From: Apoderus coryli
Lineage: Eukaryota; Arthropoda; Insecta; Coleoptera; Attelabidae
NCBI GenBank assembly: GCA_911728435.2
Contig: OU452199.1
Location: forward strand, 25,120,860 to 25,184,859
DNA: 64,000 bases
Direction: 5' to 3'
A model generated the notes under the pieces. It did no database searches, was not told the DNA's origin, and saw only the letters and a list, made by a program, of their open reading frames with translations. A program made the translations under genes and the position numbers. Position 1 is the first letter of the stretch, and each line of letters opens with the position of its first letter. Of the stretch, positions 32,149 to 43,277 are shown piece by piece.

Positions 32149-32635
32149 ACAGACTGCGTTCTTGTTTGGCGCTTTTGTTCGACGAACAAGTCTGTTCAAG
32201 CAGAAACGACGGAACCAGTTGCACACAGAGCTCGGTTTTGTTTGGCATTATTTTTTATTAAAACGGTATATTTTATTAATTAAATTATGACAACAATATA
32301 TTTATGTGCAGTGCTATAGCCATAAATTTCAAAAGGCAGAAAAATAAACGACCGAGGTGGGCAAAAAGATAGCTTTGGAAAAGAAATGATAACGTACTGA
32401 GAGAAATAAAACTTGCACCTGGAGATTGGTTTAATCACTTAAGAATGGATTATGAGACTTATTGTACTCTTCTAAAATTAGTAACCCCTCTGGTTGAGAA
32501 ACAAGACACTCATTTAAGAAAAGCTATTACACCTCATGAGCGTCTTACCGCGACTTTAAGATTTCTTGCCACAGGAAGAAGCTACGAAGATTTGAAATTT
32601 TCGGTTATCATCTCACCGCAAGCTTAAAAATGAGA
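32149..32635 (+). pseudogene. PIF/Harbinger terminal repeat and transposase N-terminus
   Basis: GGGGCCCACAGACTGC at about 32143-32158 looks like a Harbinger terminal repeat, preceded by TTAA (the family duplicates a TWA trinucleotide). The plus-strand frame then reads REIKLAPGDWFNHLRMDYET, TCTLLKLVTPLVEKQDTHL (with Y before TCT), RKAITPHERLTATLRFLATG and RSYEDLKF, the helical N-terminal region of HARBI1-like transposases. It ends at ISPQA, where the catalytic core should begin. Confidence 0.75.
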
Positions 32636-32820
32636 GATCATCAAACCACAAATTAGGTTTATAAACGTCTTCAATGCCAGTGACCATTTTTTTGGAAGCT
32701 TTAACTTTTTTCAGTTCCCTTCTGTTGCCTGCCCTTAACGAATCAATCTTTTTCTTTACGCATTATTTTGTAGCATCGGCATCTACTTCTTTCAGTTTTA
32801 CCAAGAGCTGTTCATATAAT
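32630..32820 (-). pseudogene. MADF/Myb-type accessory protein of a Harbinger element
   Basis: Minus strand: LYEQLLVKLKEVDADATK, a stop, then VKKKIDSLRAGNRRELKKVK and EDVYKPNLWFDDLSFL. Pattern and order fit a MADF (Myb/SANT-like) domain, which Harbinger elements encode opposite to the transposase. It abuts the transposase fragment tail to tail, so the two belong to one decayed element. Confidence 0.65.
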
Positions 32821-32954
32821 AATATAATAAAAATTGAGTGAGTTTGCTAAGGCCTTAAGTTAAATCGGGCCAAAACTGTTGCAATAGTATTTGGTAGGCG
32901 AAATGACCGAAATCTTTTTGAACAGACTTATAGTAATGTCTTTGGATTTTTAGG

Positions 32955-33380
32955 GACGTTGTATACCATTCAGACCGGTGGTTAAGAACCTCGGGCTTCT
33001 GATTGATCAGGATTTTCGTTATACTGAGTATATCTCGCGTCGTATTCAATTGGGATATGTGAATTTAAAATTAATTCCAGAACCGTTCCGTGCTTAATGT
33101 TGAGCTGAGTGTCAAGCTTTGTAATTCATTGGTACTTTCAATGCTTAACTATTGTGACGTGATTTATTCACCGTGCTTGACACAAAAACCAGGGCTTAGA
33201 ATACAGAAATTGCAAAACTCCTGTCTCCTTTTGATTTATGGTATTAGGAAATGTCAAAGAATCTCTCATACACTCGGTCTAGTTGATTAGATATGGAAAA
33301 TAGGAGGCTTTGTCATTCTGCTTGCAGGTTCTACGGAATCGTGCGTGATAAGACCCCGCCGTATCTACATCAAAAAATAA
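32955..33380 (+). pseudogene. Jockey-like LINE fragment (RT thumb region)
   Basis: Plus strand with frameshifts: VKNLGLLIDQDFRYTEYIS, LNVELSVKLCNSLVLSMLNY, CDVIYSPCLTQ, RIQKLQNSCLLLIYGIRK and ISHTLGLVD. Same subfamily as 51059-53652, with no catalytic block retained. Confidence 0.7.
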
Positions 33381-33907
33381 AATATCGGACGGATGCAGTG
33401 TTGCCGATTGGCGCACAATTATGCGATTTGCGGATAGTTGGAGAATAATTATCGCACTGTAAAGAAAATCGCATATTTCCACTATAATCGTATAAAAAGT
33501 TAATAATATGAAGGCCCTAGCTTTTTATCTTAGACAAAGAAAGAAAAATTTGCTTGTCTAAGCTTTTTACAAACATTGCACAAAACAAGAATTTTCTTCT
33601 TGTTTTCTATAGACTTACTCTCCTAGGGTCCATCTAGAGACGGCCGTAAAATTACGGTCAGGATCGTATTATGGAGTTTATGTATTATGTATTATGTACT
33701 CTGCGCCTTATGACAGAATTCAATTTGCTTTTCCAATCAGAAAAGCTGCTTCTTTCTAAAGACAAACCGGGAACAGATATTCTGCTAAAGACATTATTTT
33801 ATTTATTAATAATCAATAATGTTTAAATAAAAATATATCTATTTTGTCTGGACGGCAGTAGGCATAATTTAGATCTTAGCCATTGGCAACACTGCTCAAA
33901 TTGCCAG
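33381..33907. other. Interval without recognised genes
   Basis: The stretch near 33770-33885 (AAAAATATATCTATTTTGTC, CATAATTTAGATCTTAGCCA) recurs near 50750 and 53665, so it is a dispersed repeat of unknown type. Confidence 0.45.
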
Positions 33908-33992
33908 TACGGGTAATCTAGTTGCTAAGCGCGCTAGATCAGGAGCAGGTCGTGCCGGAATCTAGTGGGTTCGAACCCCGGACCAGCTACAC
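33908..33992 (+). ncRNA. tRNA-derived SINE head
   Basis: A box TAATCTAGTTGCTAAGCGCG followed about 45 bp later by B box GGTTCGAACCC, in tRNA order. The cloverleaf is poor, as usual for a SINE head transcribed by Pol III. The downstream body is not delimited; an RTE-type LINE 3' end follows at 34204, so the SINE may share its tail. Confidence 0.55.
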
Positions 33993-34203
33993 TTATTCTG
34001 CTCCACTACAGTTCACCGCTTCGGCGGTACTAACTTTTTAAGATGAAGTATACTCAAATTAACCTTACACTTTCCTGGTACTGATCATTTCCCAAATCAG
34101 TTAATTCAGTTCAGTGGCGATTATATTTCGTTCGAGTGCGTGACAGTATTAAAGTTTGGTTATTTAATAGTGTTTATGATTTCTCAATAATAGTGTAATG
34201 TAT

Positions 34204-34510
34204 GTTAAGTTCATCAAACAGCCTGTCTCGTCCACTGCTGAACATAGGCCTCCGTTAACGATCTCCATTTATTTCGATCCTGGGCATCCTGGATCCCATT
34301 TGGTGTTACTCTTTTTATATCATCCGTCCACCGGGTCGGCGGACGACCTCTGTTCCTGAACGCATCTTGCCTAGGTCTCCACTCTATGATCTTTTTGGTC
34401 CATCTTTCGTTGGTCATTCTTGCGACATGTCCAGCCCAGTTCCACTTTAAATATGTTATTCGCTGGATTGCATCGGTAACCCCTGTTCTCTGACGTATGT
34501 ATGTTAAGTT
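34204..34510 (-). pseudogene. RTE-like LINE C-terminus and 3' end
   Basis: Minus-strand translation: TGVTDAIQRITYLKWNWAGH (with VARM after it), RWTKKIIEWRPRQDAFRNRG, RPPTRWTDDIKR, DRNKWRSLTEAYVQQW. The KWNWAGHVARM and GRPPTRWxDDI blocks are typical of the C-terminal tail of RTE-type proteins. The plus-strand end CTGCTGAACATAGGCCTCC is the usual 3' region of such elements. Confidence 0.75.
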
Positions 34511-35111
34511 AGGGGTTGTTTAATTAAAAGGACCGGAATTTATATTATTCATTTATTCAATAGTCAAACATATTCTCGTGAATATCACATAGCGACATTA
34601 CAACTGGTATAGAATAGGCATGGGAGATATCTTATTTACTACTTATAATACATATATATATTGAGAGTGAATTGGACTTCTTGTCCGTAGTGAGGTATAA
34701 GTGGTAGAGAGCTTGGTGGGCTCTAGCCGACCATTATATTGTAATGGCTACGTGTATACGCATGTGCGTACCATTTATTTAATGCGGGAACACACCACTC
34801 TTCCACCCTTAGTGGTTTATTACATTGTACGTGTATGCTAACCCTTAACTATTCCTTAACTACCCTGTAAGTACATTAACAAACAAGGAACAGAATTCTG
34901 ATATGAATCAAGTCTTATTACAAATTACGCAATGCACTTCTGGCACATTGCAGTTTCTTTTTATATGTTTATATACAGACCTATCAGATCAACCTCACAT
35001 ATATCCTAGGCATTATGAATACAATTTGTCTAAAACGGATACAATAAAACCTGATGTTCATTTTTGTCGCTACGGATTATTAAAATACTAATAATGATGT
35101 TACCATATATA
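34511..35111. other. Interval without recognised genes
   Basis: No domain or structure seen apart from TA-rich microsatellite at its right edge (35108-35130). Confidence 0.45.
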
Positions 35112-35672
35112 TATATATATATATATATATAAGTTGAGTGGTAGTCTTTGCTGACTAGTTAATAGATAACTTAGTGTCTTGGGTTGATCAGCAAATATTT
35201 TTGATTAAAACTCTTTTACGTTATGCCAAGCTTTCGATATATTTTTATATCTTCCTCGGGGCTACAAATATAAAAGTAAGCTAAGTATAAATATATATAA
35301 AATTTAAAAATATGTTTACCTTAGTATACGCGGTAAGTTTTACATTAGTAAAAATAATATAAATTGTAAATTAAAGAACATTATTATATAAATTTTTGTA
35401 AACTTTGCAAAATAATAATTAACATTTAACATTTTTGAGTTAATTGAATTTTTTTGTGATTGACACTGACATGTTTATTCAAAAATATTTTGTTTAGTTA
35501 ATTTGTGGTAAATTGTTTTTTAAGTGAAATGTCAAGTTTTTTAATTAGGTTAGAAAGTAGATTCAAAAGAAATATTACTGTCATCATGGGTGTTATTATT
35601 AATAGTAAAAATTAAAATATTTGCTGATCAACCCAAGACACTAAGTTATATATATATATGTATATATATATA
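35112..35672. mobile_element. Small inverted-repeat element with an HHR, in a (TA)n target
   Basis: AACTTAGTGTCTTGGGTTGA at about 35169 is inverted at about 35625-35645, and both sides are bounded by (TA)n runs. The HHR at 35225-35262 lies inside the left arm. No coding capacity. It looks like a solo PLE terminal repeat with an inverted flank. Confidence 0.6.
35225..35262 (-). ncRNA. Hammerhead ribozyme (one core substitution)
   Basis: Minus strand: stem I GCC/GGC, core CCGAGGA (second base U changed to C), stem II GAUAUA/UAUAUC, GAAA, self-complementary AGCU as stem III and cleavage triplet CUU. The U to C change should reduce activity. Confidence 0.65.
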
Positions 35673-38600
35673 TCCAGCTTGTGTCACGAGATTTTTTTGA
35701 TTCGTACAAGTTAGTTTATTTCATTTTTCTTTGTATATCGGTGATATACTATTCTCTGTCAACTTAGTTGAATATCTTTGTTTGTTTATAAATATATTAT
35801 ATTGGCCTACCTATCTTACTTGCCGCCACACATATAACAGACGCACATGCCTCCACCCTTTCCGCTAATGCTACAGCTGTGTATTATATACCAAACGATT
35901 CGCATTTGAATTCTTATTAAGGGCACGGTGAGAGGGGTAAGGAAATACAAAATAAAGTTTATACAAAAAAAAATGAAACACAAGATAGCAAATGGCCTCC
36001 ATACACGTATCGACAAATTGACCTCCAGTGTGTATATGAAAGAACACGGATTCGACGCAGTGGTCTCCAGCGCTGTTGCACGTTTTTCCCTCTTATTTAT
36101 TTGATTGTTTTTACTTCGCCGAAATAGTTCAGTGAAATATTTGAGCTTATGTATGTGACGATGAATAAAAAGGGTAAGTGTTTAATACCTTACTTAATAC
36201 TATACTATAATACCTACTATATAGATACGATTACGTTGTATTGGTGCGATATAGATATAGAATTATCTCTAGTTTTAATTATGTTATTAAATTAATTAAG
36301 GGTGATCCAAAAAAAAAATAATAATAATATTTTGTACTTGCGTTCTAACTTTTTTAAACGTGTACCAATTCTTATAAATATTGGCTTGTCTGAAGAACTA
36401 ACTGAAGGTTAAAAAACTTTCGGTTTCGGCGATCGCTACAGCAGGTAAATATGCATATTTTTCGATCAGATATCCTGTAAGAATTTGTGGTACGAAAGTA
36501 ATTGAATTTTTAGAATCATAACTGGCCGAAGCAAAAGATTGGTCGCAATGGCAACAAACAAGGCCGAAAAAGGTAAATGAAAATTCAATAACAAAACTTA
36601 AAAATATATACAAGGACCTTAGCTGAGGTAGCGTAGATTCTATTTAATTGACCTAAGATTGACAGGAACTAATAGTTATGCTTTGCATAACCAAATTTTT
36701 ATATGAAATATCACTTTCTCCAAAATACAAACCAAAACAAAGTTTTATAGGAACTTAAATGAAAATATGGCTTTTTCTTCTTTTTTGCAATATTAAGTAG
36801 GCCTCCTATATGACAAAATTTAAATTGCTTCGATATCTTGTTAGTAAAGCACATTACTGAGACTTCTTTACATAATATTAATATTTTATTGCATTTTAAT
36901 TTAAATATATTGATTTAGGGATTATAATCAAATTATGTTTAAACATAGATTTGTACCTATGCAAAAAATTTAGCGAATTATCTTAAGAAACAACAAAACG
37001 AGCTATTTCAAATGATAAAATGATTGCGGATTCTAGTTCAACATATGAACTTTTTTTAATTTTTTTCATTTATCGGTTTAAGAAATATTTTTTTAAATTT
37101 TTGTTCGTTGACGCAAACAGCGTCAGTCATTTCAACAAACTTAATGAATTAGTCGTGGCAGCTAAACAGTAATCGAAGTTAACAAGGAAACGGATCATAA
37201 ACAACTACATAAACAATATGCACATATTGTACGAACGGACAGTTAAGAGACATTAATATTGCAAGCATTCAATAAAAAAAACTTACACCGATAAATAGGA
37301 GAGTTGCAAGAGGTGATGAATTAGGCTACTCAAGGGTTGGTTATAGCGCAGCTAATCTTCAACTTTCATAAGAAAGAAACATATTAGTCTGAGATAAACA
37401 GCAGGTTGTACAAGTTCTGATGTTTGACCTCGACTGTTGAGTGTCGAAACCTGCACAACAAAAAAAGAATCGCGTGTGTACGAGTGAAATTTTCTGATTT
37501 TTTTATTCTATTATTCATTTTCAAATGTCAGTGTGTGAAAATCTTTTAAATATTTCCGGAGGCTGAATGTTACCTGGATGTTAACATAACGGGTAGAAAT
37601 CCATTAAAAAGGTATAATATGGAAAGTAAAAATTATTTTACCTAAAATTATATATATGGCCTTAAAAATATTAGTTCAATTTTGCCACTTGCCCCATTGG
37701 GTAAGAATATATTTTTGATATTTTAGTATTAACGACCTGCTGTTTAATTCGATAGGTATGTTTATGTGGATTTTACGTCCATCAATTAATACAATACAAT
37801 TTTAGGACTTGCCAACATTTCTCCCCAACATTGAGGCCTGATCTTTCTTGTATTGGTTTTTCTGTCAGAACCAGATATTTTTATTTCAGTTTGATGTAAA
37901 TAAATCATTAATATTAATATTTTTGTTCTGTAGGATGGCTTTTAAACTAATAATAATTATAAACAGTTAAAACTTTGATAAATTATCAAAATTCAACCAA
38001 TTAAAGATATCACGTTATTAATCCATACAACATTCTAGAAGAACAGTAATAAATTATATTTTGTGGAGTCGACGCATTTCATTTAAAATTAAAGATATCA
38101 TTCGGGATGCGTTTTAACATTTAAAAAAAAATTCTGATTTAATTTAAATAACCGGCTGGCCAAAACAAGGGCACCGCACCAAATTTTGCCTTAATTGAGA
38201 GTCAAATATTTTAATAACCAGAAGATACGGACATGTGATTTTCAGGAGATTAAAGACAAACCATGATTTGACTAGAGCTATCACAGTAGATTTTTTTAAT
38301 TTAATCGATTTAAAGGCTGTAAACAAAACTAATGATTTTCTCTCAAACTTTAAGATCCGAGATTTTCGTCAAAATTTTATTATTATTTTTTTTATAAACA
38401 CTGAAATGAAAGTAAAAATGTTATCCTTATTAAAATTATAAAATAATAACAATGATCTTTTAGATAATCATTTATTAAATGTTGATTTTTGGTTATATAT
38501 TATAAATAAATTTCTTGAAAAAGTAGTCCATTCTTAAGTGGAGATATAATTTCAGTAATGAAAAATAAAATAAAAATAATTTCGTGGAGATTGGACTTTT

Positions 38601-38962
38601 ATTTTTCAATACTGAACATTACATTTGTCTAAATTCGGATTATTTTTACAGTAGTGCTGTAAATTCATCGCTAAAATGCTGTAAATTCTTCGTTAAAATA
38701 TTGCATCATAATCACTTTATATACGGACTATAATAGACATTTTATGGAGAAAAGGAAAAACCTGTTTCGGCTTATTGGCCAATAGTGTTTACGGAAAAAG
38801 TTTAAATACCTTTTAACCTAAAAATATACTTCATAATTTCGTTGCCACATGCTCTTATTAAAAAGACAAATTTACGCTTACTCTCCTTTGGCAGGCACTT
38901 ATAACCGGTAATTTTAACTCGTAATTGAAACTCAAAACGTTCTATCAAACACACCACTGGGC

Positions 38963-39004
38963 AAAAGTACGTTTTGAAAACACTGGTTCTCATCATCAAC
39001 TTTT
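38963..39004 (-). ncRNA. Decayed hammerhead (left arm)
   Basis: Minus strand: UUGAUGA instead of CUGAUGA, stem II partly kept, and GAAA replaced by CAAA. Recognisable only by its pairing partner at 43236-43277 and by 40362-40403. Not expected to cleave. Confidence 0.5.
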
Positions 39005-39169
39005 AACGATACAAAGCAATAAAATCAATACAAAGTCAATATTGAAAATGGTATGAAAAGCCTCCATTGGCTGATGAAACGCTCACAACTGTGGATTGCA
39101 AAACCATTTTTATAATATCATTATTAGTAAAATGTAATGGAAAATTATATTAAAAAATTACAGTATTCG

Positions 39170-40330
39170 TCATCATCATCGGCATTCTCTCGCTAACGAG
39201 TATGAATTATTCCATCTTAGGGATTTCTGTGGTGAACTCTAAGATGGCTAAACAGACCGATCCTCGAGCCGCAAATCTTATCACAAAATTGACACACCCA
39301 TTCGCCAACATTTACCGGCTGTTGTAGATGTCGGTCAGTCGTTCGCGATCTGCTCCCAGTTACTCTTCACATCTAAGCCACACTTCTTTATGTTGGTCTT
39401 AAGAACATCCTTGTACCTCTTTTGCTGCCCTCCTTGATTACGTGAGCCGAGCTTAAGTTGTGAATAAAGGATTCTCTTTGAACAGCGTTCCGTTGGCATG
39501 CGGAATACGTGGCAGCTGGTGCCTCACAATCATCGCCTCAATGCTAGTTGTCTTCCTCCAGAACGCTGATGTTTGTCCTGCCATTTGATTCCAAGAATTC
39601 TTCTAAGACATCGTTGATGGTACTTCTCTAGGGTTTATAAAGCCTTCCGATAAGTGGTTTAAAACTCACAGCTGTACGTAAGGGCAGGAACTACAATAGC
39701 ATTATACACTCGCAAGTTAGTTCGAACGTCGATGTTATGATTATCGAAGCCTCTCGGCTTCAGTCGGCCAAAAGATGCGCTTGCCCATCTTTTACGATGC
39801 TGAATTTCATCATCGATATTTGCGTACGCCGCCGCGAGAATACTGCCGAGGTAAGATACACTCTCGATAATCTGAAGTCTCCGTTAACTTGAATATGTGG
39901 TGGGGCAGCCATATTGTTTGGTGCAGGCTGGTAGAGAATCTGTGTTTTCTTTATATTTAGTTCATGCCCGATCTCCTGTTGCGCTGTTAAATGCATTTAG
40001 TATATATTGAAGATCCTCTTCTGTGTCAGCTTGTCATCCGCGCATTGAAGCTCAATGATGTGGATACGATCTTCGTCCCAGCTTGCAGTCTAGGAAGCTT
40101 GAAGAGTCCGCCGCCATCAAATCTGTAGACGATCTCTACTCCCCCCGGTAGTTCATCCTTAACAATGCAATGACACGACCCTGTTTTACGCCAGTTGTCA
40201 TGGGAAAGGGCTCTCCCGGTCCGTTGCTCATTAGAACTGCTGCTGCAAACTTTGTAATAAACGAAAGAAAACTGGCAGTGCCATTAATTACTTGTGAGCG
40301 CTGCGAGAGGTTTTCAAAGATTTTTTTTTA
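39170..40330 (-). pseudogene. RTE-like LINE fragment, left arm
   Basis: Minus-strand copy of the element at 41780-43020, with more frameshifts. EIGHELNIKKTQILYQPAPN is readable near 39900, and CETTAVFFLT-type noise frames elsewhere are not meaningful. The C-terminal zinc-finger region lies near 39180-39310. It is framed by inverted HHRs at 38963 and 40362. Confidence 0.7.
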
Positions 40331-40361
40331 CTTTTATTAATTTTATCGCTTTGGACCGTTT

Positions 40362-40403
40362 AAAGCTGATGATGAGAACCACTATTCTCGAAACGTGTAC
40401 TTG
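40362..40403 (+). ncRNA. Hammerhead ribozyme, left arm
   Basis: Plus strand: stem I AAG/CUU, exact core CUGAUGA, stem II GAGAA/UUCUC closing CCACUA, GAAAC, and cleavage triplet GUA with a short stem III (AC/GU, loop GU). Its inverted partner is 41700-41741. Confidence 0.8.
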
Positions 40404-40697
40404 TGTCCGTCGGTTTTTTGGATAGAGTGTTTTCAATTAAAATAGTGATTTGGATTTTGAGTTCCATTTCTGATTTATTGATTCCACTTTGGGTAAAGGT
40501 TACTTGTTTTCTTTAATTTTAAACTTTTTATATGACGAGTTTCTTTTATTTTAGCTTCAAAACAAACACGCAGAATTCTATGGTCTGCAGAACAATCTAA
40601 ATTAGTAAAACAATACTTTAAGAGCCATATGCAAAATAAAAATGAAGAATTGATTAGGAAACATCCTAATTTATTGAGCAATAAGGGCTGGGTTAGA

Positions 40698-41411
40698 TAT
40701 ATATGCATATATATATGCATAGTGTCAAATTGGCCTCCGTATCAGTACATTCGCTGAACGAAGTTGCCTCCAAAACGGAGGCAACTGCGAAATTACGGAG
40801 GCAACTCAGTACCCCCGTGTATAAGTAGTTTAAATGATTAGAATAGACCCAAGAAGGCCACTGCCGAAAATTGTGGTGGAGGCCAGTTCGCCACTTACAT
40901 ATATACAGTTATACAGTTTAGTTTGAGAAAAAAAGTTCAGGTGGCGCCCTGGAGATATACACATATACAAATTTTATGTGAGCTGAACGAAGTTGCCTCC
41001 ATACATCTAATGGACCTACTGGCCTCTGAGATTTGGCAAACACGCATTTGAAACAATAGTGGTATTGATATACTTACATTACAAAGTGTAAGATAGGTGG
41101 TGGAGGCAGTTACGATATTTGAACATTCTAATAATTTAATAACACAGTTGGTGATCCGAAAAAATAGGATAAGGGTTGGAAATTCAGGTTTTGTACTTAA
41201 AATGAAACAACTTGAAATATTAAGAAGATGTATATGTTTTCTCTTTGAACTAAAAATTAGAAAGTTTTTTAAAAAGGTAATTAATATAAAAACAAATATC
41301 GTCAAATTCAAATAAATTCTAGCCATCAAATGGTAATATTTTGGTTACTATTATTTAGGCTAAACATAATAAACTGTTACATTCTGTAAGGTAAGTATCG
41401 TATGTCTTGAT
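40698..41411. promoter_or_regulatory. Central GGAGGC cluster (probable element ends)
   Basis: In about 400 bp, GCCTCC/GGAGGC occurs at about 40733, 40765, 40775, 40796, 40879, 40993 and 41101, often as GGAGGCAACT. The same motif marks the outer termini (GCCTCC at 35848 and 35994; GGAGGC at 48193, 48204, 48344 and 48370). AGTGTAAGATAGGTGG at 41086 resembles the outer terminus AAGTAAGATAGGTAGG. Repeated subterminal motifs are typical transposase-binding sites; that role is inferred. Confidence 0.5.
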
Positions 41412-41699
41412 TCTAATCCAGCCCTTATTTCTCAATAAATTAGGATGTTTCCTAATCATTTCTTCATTTTTATTTTGAATATGGCTCTTAAAGTATCGTT
41501 TTACTAATTTAGATTGTTCTGCCGACCATAGAATTTTGTGTGTTAGTGTTTGTTTTAAAGCTAAAATAAAAGAGGCTCATGATACAAAAAGTTTAAAATT
41601 AACGAATACAAGTAATCTTTACTCAAAGTGGAATCAATAAATCGGAAGTGGAACTTAAAATTCAAATCACTATTTTAATTGAAAACACCCTATCTAACA

Positions 41700-41741
41700 A
41701 AAGTACACGTTTCGAGAACAGTGGTTCTCATCATCAGCTTT
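41700..41741 (-). ncRNA. Hammerhead ribozyme, right arm
   Basis: Minus strand: stem I AAAG/CUUU, exact core CUGAUGA, stem II GAGAAC/GUUCUC, GAAAC and cleavage triplet GUA. Slightly better paired than its left-arm partner. Confidence 0.85.
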
Positions 41742-41779
41742 AAACGGTCCAAAGCGATAAAATTAATAAAAGTAAAAAA

Positions 41780-43020
41780 AAATGTTTGAAAACCTTTGGA
41801 AACGCTCACAAGTAATTAATGGCACTGGTAGTTTTCTTTCGTTTATTACAAAGTTTGCAGCAGCAGTTCTAATCAGCAACGGACCGGGAGAGCCCTTTCC
41901 CATAACACTGGCGTAAAACAGGGTTGTGTCATTGCACCGATTTTGTTTCCGATGTTTGTGGAAACGCTCACTCAACTTGTTAAGGATGAACTACCGGGGG
42001 GAATAGAGATCGTCTACAGATTTGATGGCGGCGGACTCATCAAGCTTCCTAGACTGCAAGCTGAGACGAAGATCGTATCCACATCTTTGAGCTTCAATGC
42101 GCGGATGACAGCGTTGTACTAGCTGATACAGAAGGGGATCTTCAATATATACCAAATGCAATTACCAGCGCATACACGAGATCGGGCATGAACTAAATAT
42201 AAAGAAAACACAGATTCTCTGCCAGCCTGCACCAAACAATAGGGCTGTCCCACCACATATTCAAGTTAACGGAGACAGACTTCAGAACATCGAGAGTGTT
42301 TCTTACCTCGGCAGTATTCTCGCGGCGTACGCAAACATCGATGATGAAATTCAGCATCGTAGAAGGCCGAGAGGCCTCCATAATCATAACATCGACGTTC
42401 GAACTAAATTGCGAGTGTATAATGCTATTGTAGTTCCTACCCTTACGTACAACTGCGAGTCTTGGACCACTTATCGGAGGCGGAGGCTAGAGAAGTACCA
42501 TCAACGATGTCTTAGAAGAATTCTTGGAATCAAATGGCAGGACCGACGAACAGACATTAGCATTCTGCAGGAAGACCAAACAACTAGCATTGAGGCGATG
42601 ATTGTGAGGCACAATCTGCCACGTAATCTGCATGCATGAACGCCTTTCAAAGAGAATCCTTTATTCACAACTTAAGGTCGGCTCACGAAATCATGGAGGG
42701 CAGCAAAAGAGGTACAAGGATGTTCTTAAGAGCAACATAAAGTATGGCTTAGATAGAGCAACTGGTAGCAGATCGCGAACGACCGATCGAGATGGAGGCG
42801 TACCATTTACTAGAGTCATCAAGTTTTTGAAGAGCAGCGTCGACGACATGAGGGTGCAAAGAAACAGCATCGAAAAGAGAGAGAACGCATCGATGGGGCA
42901 GCACACCTACAACAGCCGGTAAATGTTGGCGATTGGGTGTGTCAATTTTGTGATGAGGTTTGCCGCTCGAGGATCGGTATGTTTAGCCATCTTAGAGTTC
43001 ACAACAGAAATCCCTGAGAT
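41780..43020 (+). pseudogene. RTE-like LINE fragment, right arm
   Basis: Plus strand, several frameshifts. RESPFPIT, then the RT block QGCVIAPILFPMFVETLTQL, YRFDGG, SVSYLGSILAAYANIDDEIQ, RVYNAIVVPTLTYNCESWTT, CLRRILGIKWQDRRTDISIL, SIEAMIVRHNL, KRYKDVLKSNIK, and a C-terminal zinc finger CQFCDEVCRSRIGMFSH before a stop near 43018. Such endonuclease-RT proteins with a terminal C2H2 finger are common in animal RTE-like families. The catalytic ADD block is lost in frameshifted sequence near 42105. Confidence 0.78.
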
Positions 43021-43235
43021 GGAATAATTCATACTCGTTAGCGAGTGAATGCCGATGATGATGACGAATACGAATATGTAATTTTTTAATATAATTTTCC
43101 ATTACATTTTACTAATAATGATATTATAAAAATTGATTTGCAATCCACAGTTGTGAGCGTTCCACCAGCCAATGGAGGCTTTTCAAACCATTTTCAATAT
43201 TGACTTTGTATATTGATTTTATTGCTTTGTATCGT

Positions 43236-43277
43236 TAAAAGTTGATGATGAGGACCAGTGTTCTCGAAATGTACTTT
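43236..43277 (+). ncRNA. Decayed hammerhead (right arm)
   Basis: Plus strand: UUGAUGA for CUGAUGA, stem II GAGGAC/GUUCUC with one wobble, GAAAU and GUA. Inverted partner of 38963-39004. Confidence 0.55.

Larger units (their letters stand above)
36020..40697 (+). repeat. Left inner arm of the composite
   Basis: Inverted copy of 41412-45705 over its whole length, with small indels. It contains, from left, an AT-rich part, a decayed HHR (38963-39004), an RTE-like LINE and an intact HHR (40362-40403). Both arms share these insertions, so they entered before the arms were duplicated. Confidence 0.8.
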
